From NCBI GenBank assembly GCA_002479415.1, contig DLMZ01000009.1:8488-35406 (forward strand): a stretch of DNA of 26,919 nt, written 5' to 3'. This DNA is from Firmicutes bacterium UBA7523. GTDB taxonomy: Bacteria > Bacillota > Dethiobacteria > Dethiobacterales > Dethiobacteraceae. The position numbers were made by a program, and so were the translations under genes. Below, piece by piece: positions 23,117 to 26,919 of the stretch (positions are counted from its first letter, which is position 1; each line of letters opens with the position of its first letter). The notes beneath the pieces are model-generated. The model did not search any database. It saw only the letters and a program-made list of their open reading frames with translations, and was not told the origin of the DNA.

Positions 23117-24169
23117 ATGTATAAAATTGCAGTTTTACCCGGCGACGGTACAGGCCCAGAGGTTGTTGCCGAAGGTCTTAAGGTTCTTGAAGCCGTTAGC
23201 GAATCAGCCGGCTTTTCCATGGATTTCACGCACTACGATTTGGGCGGAGAACGTTACATAAGGACCGGAGAAGTTTTACCCGACAGTGTTATCGATGAGC
23301 TTCGCGGCTACGACGCTATTTATCTTGGCGCCATCGGTCACCCGGATGTTAAACCCGGCATTCTGGAAAAAGGTCTGCTGCTGCGTCTGCGTTTTGAGCT
23401 GGACCAGTATATCAACCTGCGCCCAGTCAAACTTTATCCCGGAGTGGAAACGCCATTAAAAGATAAAGGGCCAGAAGAAATTGATTTTGTTGTCGTCAGA
23501 GAGAATACAGAAGGACAATACGCCGGAGCCGGCGGCTTTTTAAGGAAAGGCACTCCCGATGAAGTTGCCATCCAGGAATCCATTAATACACGCAAGGGCG
23601 TGGAGCGTTGCCTGCGCTATGCGTTCCAATACGCCCAAAAGAGGAATAAAGATAAAAAGGTTACGCTTTGCGGCAAGACCAATGTTCTTACTTACGCTTT
23701 TGACCTCTGGGAAAGAGCTTTTCATGAAGTGGGACAAAAAGATTTTCCCGATATTACCCGTGACTACGCCCATGTTGATGCTACAGTGATGTGGATGGTT
23801 AAAAATCCTGAATGGTTTGATGTAATCGTTACAGAAAACATGTTCGGTGATATTATCACCGACTTAGGAGCAATGATTCAAGGCGGGATGGGAATCGCCG
23901 CCGGCGGCAACATTAACCCCGAAGGAGTTTCCATGTTTGAACCTATCGGTGGCTCTGCCCCCAAATACACCGGATTAAGTGTAGTCAACCCGCTTGCAGC
24001 CATCGGCGCTGCCGCCATGATGCTGGAAACGCTTGGCGAAGAAAGTGCTGCTGCCCGTGTTGAAAATGCCGTCATTAATGTTTGCCGAAACAATCTAAAG
24101 AGTTTAGCTGCAGGTAAAATGGGCTACAACACTCAAGAGGTTGGCGACTTGGTCGTAAAATCATTATAG
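23117..24169 (+). CDS. Beta-decarboxylating dehydrogenase, isopropylmalate/isocitrate family
   Basis: This 350-residue dehydrogenase oxidises and decarboxylates a malate-type substrate. The N-terminus (MYKIAVLPGDGTGPEVV) and the active-site residues R102 (NLRP), R128 (ENTEG), Y135, K187 (GKTNVL), D221 (HVDA), D245 and D249 (FGDIITD) are all present. The substrate loop, GLLLRLRFELDQYINLRP, resembles 3-isopropylmalate and tartrate/malate dehydrogenases more than isocitrate dehydrogenase. The cofactor loop, GGSAPKYTG, carries Lys-Tyr (283-284) as in NADP-dependent isocitrate dehydrogenase, where NAD-dependent LeuB has Asp-Ile. LeuB is the commonest label for this group, but no leuA, leuC or leuD is nearby, so I leave the substrate open. 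The ATG at 23117 has AGGAGG 6 bases upstream. It is monocistronic with its own terminator. Confidence 0.82.
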   Translation: MYKIAVLPGDGTGPEVVAEGLKVLEAVSESAGFSMDFTHYDLGGERYIRTGEVLPDSVIDELRGYDAIYLGAIGHPDVKPGILEKGLLLRLRFELDQYINLRPVKLYPGVETPLKDKGPEEIDFVVVRENTEGQYAGAGGFLRKGTPDEVAIQESINTRKGVERCLRYAFQYAQKRNKDKKVTLCGKTNVLTYAFDLWERAFHEVGQKDFPDITRDYAHVDATVMWMVKNPEWFDVIVTENMFGDIITDLGAMIQGGMGIAAGGNINPEGVSMFEPIGGSAPKYTGLSVVNPLAAIGAAAMMLETLGEESAAARVENAVINVCRNNLKSLAAGKMGYNTQEVGDLVVKSL

Positions 24170-24194
24170 ATGAAATTAAGTAGAGTATTAATCT

Positions 24195-24236
24195 CACCTC
24201 CAAATGAAGCTAAAGCTTCATTTGGAGGTGTTTTTG
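24195..24236 (+). terminator. Strong terminator after the dehydrogenase gene
   Basis: A perfect 17-pair inverted repeat (24195-24211 with 24214-24230, closed by AA, or a 4-base loop in practice) is followed by TTTTT at 24231-24235. It starts 25 bases after the stop codon. Confidence 0.93.
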
Positions 24237-24256
24237 ACTTTTTAGTAAAAATTTAT

Positions 24257-24284
24257 TTGCTTTTTTAGAAATTGATGCTATAAT
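24257..24284 (+). promoter_or_regulatory. Sigma-A promoter of the padR-permease operon
   Basis: TTGCTT (24257-24262), 16 bases, then a perfect TATAAT (24279-24284) with an upstream TGC, giving an extended -10. The start would be near 24291. Confidence 0.7.
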
Positions 24285-24292
24285 TATCACAA

Positions 24293-24313
24293 CTATATGT
24301 ATATATCACATAG
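24293..24313. promoter_or_regulatory. Candidate PadR operator
   Basis: CTATATG, 7 bases, CACATAG: an imperfect inverted repeat (CTATRTG-N7-CAYATAG) that begins at the predicted transcription start. It contains the ATGT...ACAT core typical of PadR operators. Its place right after the -10 would let PadR block its own operon. Confidence 0.5.
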
Positions 24314-24330
24314 ATGAGAGGAGCATTTAT

Positions 24331-24720
24331 ATGTGCAGCACCAAAAGAGAAGGAATGCGGGGTATCCCATGCCCAAAAGGCAAAATAGAGAGATTTATTG
24401 AGCCTTGCTTGCTTCTCCTGTTGGCCGAGAAACCAGCTCATGGATACGAGCTCATGGATAATCTGGAGCAGTTTGATTTTGACACTCGTTGCCAGGACCC
24501 GGGGCAAATCTACCGTTATTTAAGACGTATGGAGTCGGAAGGTTTAGTTATATCCGCGTGGGATCCTGGCGGTACCGGTCCTGCCAGACGGTCTTACAGC
24601 ATTACTGAAGACGGCTTATCACTGCTTACTGCATGGATGGAAACGCTTGAAAAGCGAATTATCATTATTAACAAACTTATTTCCCGCTATCAGGAAACAA
24701 CAAAAAAAGGAGATGCCTAA
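24331..24720 (+). CDS. PadR-family transcriptional repressor, cysteine-rich
   Basis: This 129-residue winged-helix regulator has the PadR core IEPCLLLLLAEKPAHGYELM (about 24-43), recognition-helix region GQIYRYLRRMESEGLV, wing GPARRSYSITEDG, and a C-terminal dimerisation helix (about 95-122). PadR proteins repress transporter or detoxification genes and leave DNA when they bind a small molecule. This one carries four cysteines (C2, C14, C26 and one in DTRCQDPG), which is unusual for its size and could allow metal(loid) or thiol sensing; this is inference. The ATG at 24331 has GAGAGGAG 7 bases upstream. Its TAA is followed immediately by the ATG of the first permease gene, so the regulator and transporter are coupled and probably autoregulated. 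Confidence 0.88.
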   Translation: MCSTKREGMRGIPCPKGKIERFIEPCLLLLLAEKPAHGYELMDNLEQFDFDTRCQDPGQIYRYLRRMESEGLVISAWDPGGTGPARRSYSITEDGLSLLTAWMETLEKRIIIINKLISRYQETTKKGDA

Positions 24721-25200
24721 ATGTTTACTGTCTTTCTCTATACAATTGCAGCCGGTTTCCTTTTTCTCTCCTTTATAAAAAGTAGGGAAAAAACAAAAAA
24801 AGCTCTAATGGTGGCACGAAAGGCTTTTCTAAATATTTTGCCGGAGTTTTCTGCTATCCTGATATTAATTGCTGTTGTTTTATCGCTAGTCTCGCCTCAG
24901 ATAATTCAACATTTAATTGGAGGCCAAAGCGGAGCTAGCGGTATGCTTATCACTTCAATTATTGGCTCTATCACTTTAATTCCTGGGTTTATTGCATTTC
25001 CGCTGGCAAAATCACTTCTGGACAACGGAGCCGGCGTTACGCAAATAGTTGTATTTATATCCACACTGATGATGGTCGGCTTTGTAACAGCGCCGCTTGA
25101 AATAAAGTATTTTGGTAAGAGACAGACGCTTTTGCGCAACGGCATGGCATTCGTTTATTCTTTTATTGTGGCATTAATTGTGGGAGGAATAGTGAAATGA
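24721..25200 (+). CDS. Half-size permease (COG0701/ArsP-like), first subunit
   Basis: This 159-residue membrane protein has about five spans. It matches one repeat of the PF03773-type permease family (COG0701, which includes ArsP): a helix LPEFSAILILIAVVLSLV (about 40-57), then GGQSGASGMLITSIIGS, the loop-helix PGFIAFPLAKSLLDNGAG, and APLEIKYFG. Full permeases carry two such repeats in about 300-350 residues; here the second repeat is the next gene. Export of a toxic small molecule, for example an organoarsenical, is a family-based guess. The ribosome binding site AAGGAG lies at the end of padR, and the gene starts directly after the padR stop. It ends in an ATGA overlap with the next gene. 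Confidence 0.8.
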   Translation: MFTVFLYTIAAGFLFLSFIKSREKTKKALMVARKAFLNILPEFSAILILIAVVLSLVSPQIIQHLIGGQSGASGMLITSIIGSITLIPGFIAFPLAKSLLDNGAGVTQIVVFISTLMMVGFVTAPLEIKYFGKRQTLLRNGMAFVYSFIVALIVGGIVK

Positions 25201-25736
25201 ATAAAATCCGCCGGTATCTGTTAACATTAGCGCTGGTTACTGTAACGATAGTGCTATGGTTATGGAAGCCTTCACTCGGTCTTGATATTACAATTAAAAC
25301 AGGAAAGAGCTTTAAAGAAATGCTAGGCGTCCTCCCACCCATTTTTATCTTACTAGGCTTACTAGAGGTGTGGGTACCCCGTGAAACAATTATCCGTAAT
25401 CTAGGGGACAATTCCGGAGTACGTGGAATTGCCCTAAGCATACTTTTAGGTGCCGCCGCCGCTGGCCCACTATATGTGGCTTTTCCCGTGGCAGTAACTA
25501 TGATGCGCAAGGAAGCACGATTTGCTAATATTATTATCTTTCTGTTTTCCTGGTCAACATTAAAGCTGCCCCTTCTTCTTTTTGAAGCATCAGCTTTAGG
25601 CTGGAATATGACGTTAGCCCGTGCAGCAGTAAATCTGCCCGGAATTATTTTTATGGGGCTACTGGTTGATTATTCAATCCCTCTGCCGGAGAAAAGAAAG
25701 CTGAGGGAACTGCATATGACTGAAAATAATCTGTAA
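25197..25736 (+). CDS. Half-size permease (COG0701/ArsP-like), second subunit
   Basis: This 179-residue membrane protein has about five spans and overlaps the first half by four bases (ATGA). It shows the same repeat pattern as its neighbour: LPPIFILLGLLEVWVP, then LGDNSGVRGIALSILLGAA, the motif GPLYVAFPVAVTMMRKEA, and LPLLLFEASALGWNMTLAR. The aligned G-S-G, FP-A and PL---E positions indicate that the two genes come from one duplication and together equal one full permease. The simplest model is a heterodimer of the two products. The C-terminal 20 residues are charged and cytoplasmic or extracellular (undetermined). There is no convincing terminator after it, only a short A/T-rich hairpin. 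Confidence 0.8.
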   Translation: MNKIRRYLLTLALVTVTIVLWLWKPSLGLDITIKTGKSFKEMLGVLPPIFILLGLLEVWVPRETIIRNLGDNSGVRGIALSILLGAAAAGPLYVAFPVAVTMMRKEARFANIIIFLFSWSTLKLPLLLFEASALGWNMTLARAAVNLPGIIFMGLLVDYSIPLPEKRKLRELHMTENNL

Positions 25737-25789
25737 AGCATTTGCCAAAACCTTTTTCATTCTATGAAAAAATAAAACATATGTAACCG

Positions 25790-25818
25790 TTGACACCGTT
25801 TTAACTCTGCGCTATGAT
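25790..25818 (+). promoter_or_regulatory. Sigma-A promoter of the YchF-like gene
   Basis: A perfect TTGACA (25790-25795), 17 bases, then TATGAT (25813-25818). The start would be near 25825, so the leader is only about 15 bases and just holds the ribosome binding site GAGGTG. Confidence 0.82.
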
Positions 25819-25839
25819 GGGAAAAGTGAGGTGAGCACG

Positions 25840-26892
25840 ATGAAGATTGGCATTATAGGACCGGCAATGTCTGGTAAGTCAACATTATTTCAGCTTTTAA
25901 CGGGAATGGCCCCAAGCTCTGGAGGAAAAGGCAGCGTGCCTCAAGCGGCCGCTCGAGTTCCTGACTCCAGAATTGATGCCTTGGTCGATATTTTTAAACC
26001 GAAGAAAACCACATTTGCAGCTATTGAATTTGCAGACTTTCCTGCTCTGGGAAGAGGTTGTGAGGTTAGCGGCGAAACTGCAGGTAGACTGAAAACATGC
26101 GATGCTTTAGCTATGGTTATTCGCGCACACAGAGACCCATCCGTTCCCTGGCCTGCTGAGCCTGTTAATCCGTTTGCTTCGTTTGAAAGCTTTTTACATG
26201 AAATGGTACTTAACGACCTGTGTCAAGTAGAAGCGCTGCTATCAAAGAATAAGGATAAGAAACGCACAGCTGACGAACAGCGAGTTTTAGAGGCGGCTCA
26301 AAAATTGCTTGAAGAAACAAAGCCGTTGTCAACCGGTCAGTGGTCTGCAGAAGATTTACCTGCTCTAAAAAATTACGCTTTTTTATCTTCACGACCTGTT
26401 TTGGTAGCAGTTAATTTAGACGAAGAGCAGATGCTGACCAGAGACTATGAAAAAAGAGACGAGTTGCTAAGTTCTTGTCAAGAAGCAGGTTACCCGGTCG
26501 TAGAATTCTGCGGCAGCTTAGAAAACGAAATCAGCAGTATGGAAAAAGAGGAACAAACTGAGTTTCTCTCCGAATACGGGCTGTCTGAGTCAGGAATCTC
26601 CAGGCTGGCCGCCGCTGCTTACAGCCTTCTTCATCTTTGTTCCTTCTTTACTGTAGGCGAAGATGAGGTTAGAGCGTGGACTATAAGTAAAGATACGCCG
26701 GCGCGCAGAGCCGCAGGCAAAATTCACTCCGATATTGAACGCGGCTTTATCCGTGCCGAAGTTATTGGGTATGATGAGTTTATGGCCCTGGGATCGCTAA
26801 AAGTTGCCCGTGACCAAGGGAAATTGCGGCTGGAGGGTAAAGAATACCCCGTACGTGACGGAGATATAATCAATTTTCGCTTTAACGTCTAA
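25840..26892 (+). CDS. Divergent YchF/OLA1-family P-loop NTPase with C-terminal TGS domain
   Basis: This 350-residue protein has the Obg/YchF plan. The P-loop GPAMSGKST is at 7-15, a PDSRIDALVDIFKPKK stretch as in YchF follows at about 41-56, and then a switch II of the form DFPALGRG. The G4 site is NLDE, not NKxD; YchF proteins also have NxxE and prefer ATP. The C-terminal part (about 265-350) reads as the TGS-like DUF933 domain (FFTVGEDEVRAWTI...ARRAAGKIHSDIERGFIRAEVI...GDIINFRFNV). It differs from true YchF in a shortened switch I and in lacking the DIAGLVKGA switch, so it is probably a paralogue. The ATG at 25840 is used because GAGGTG lies 6 bases before it; a GTG nine bases upstream is the alternative. 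Confidence 0.85.
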   Translation: MKIGIIGPAMSGKSTLFQLLTGMAPSSGGKGSVPQAAARVPDSRIDALVDIFKPKKTTFAAIEFADFPALGRGCEVSGETAGRLKTCDALAMVIRAHRDPSVPWPAEPVNPFASFESFLHEMVLNDLCQVEALLSKNKDKKRTADEQRVLEAAQKLLEETKPLSTGQWSAEDLPALKNYAFLSSRPVLVAVNLDEEQMLTRDYEKRDELLSSCQEAGYPVVEFCGSLENEISSMEKEEQTEFLSEYGLSESGISRLAAAAYSLLHLCSFFTVGEDEVRAWTISKDTPARRAAGKIHSDIERGFIRAEVIGYDEFMALGSLKVARDQGKLRLEGKEYPVRDGDIINFRFNV

Positions 26893-26919
26893 AAAGCCGG
26901 ACAGTCAATTGACTGTCCG
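26893..26919 (+). terminator. Terminator hairpin after the YchF-like gene, cut by the window edge
   Basis: Right after the stop codon comes AAAGC and then a 22-base perfect palindrome (26898-26919) starting CGGACAGTCA. The A-run on the left predicts a GC and T-run just beyond the edge, completing an intrinsic terminator. Confidence 0.75.

Noticed and set aside
25752..25771. Hairpin TTTTTCAT-TCT-ATGAAAAA after the second permease gene as a terminator
   Set aside because: All pairs but one or two are A-T and no T-run follows on the plus strand, so it is too weak to call.

Overview
The window looks like chromosomal DNA of a spore-forming clostridial bacterium (Bacillota), perhaps of the Peptococcaceae/Dethiobacteria type. 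The evidence is moderate-to-low GC, strong AGGAGG-type ribosome binding sites, AddAB instead of RecBCD, a YhaO/YhaN pair, a split archaeal-type glutamate synthase, a cobalamin riboswitch, and several promoters that fit the sporulation/transition sigma factor sigma-H. This lineage is an inference. I see no phage, insertion sequence, CRISPR array, rRNA or tRNA.

Layout. 1-2523, all minus strand: an unrecognised gene cut by the left edge, a UbiA/MenA-type prenyltransferase with its terminator, and a receiver plus degenerate-GGDEF protein with a sigma-H-like promoter. 2544-6164, minus: a three-gene glutamate synthase (GXGXG subunit, FMN/ferredoxin subunit, glutamine amidotransferase subunit) read from one promoter at 6100-6128 through a leader that holds an intrinsic terminator and hexaloop hairpins resembling ANTAR targets. 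6190-8517: an alpha-glucan phosphorylase (minus), divergent from a DUF456 membrane protein (plus). 8521-10683: a shared terminator, a rhomboid protease (minus), and cobT (minus) under a cobalamin riboswitch with a consensus promoter. 10686-23043, minus: a large compact operon running yhaO-like nuclease, yhaN-like ATPase, addB, addA and a small tail-anchored protein, starting from a near-perfect sigma-H promoter. 23117-24236, plus: a beta-decarboxylating dehydrogenase with its own terminator. 24257-25736, plus: a PadR repressor followed by two half-size permease genes. 25790-26919, plus: a divergent YchF/OLA1-family NTPase with its promoter and half of its terminator.

How the genes work together. 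The glutamate synthase genes give nitrogen assimilation, probably controlled by transcription termination. The yhaO-yhaN-addB-addA genes place two kinds of DNA-end-processing machine in one transcript. PadR and the two permease halves look like a self-contained, inducible export unit. Four elements matching the known sigma-H pattern (RNAGGAWWW, 12 bases, RNNGAATWW) precede the DNA-repair operon, the rhomboid gene, the DUF456 gene and the receiver/degenerate-GGDEF gene. This suggests that much of the window is tied to stationary phase or sporulation entry, and I consider it the most interesting signal here.
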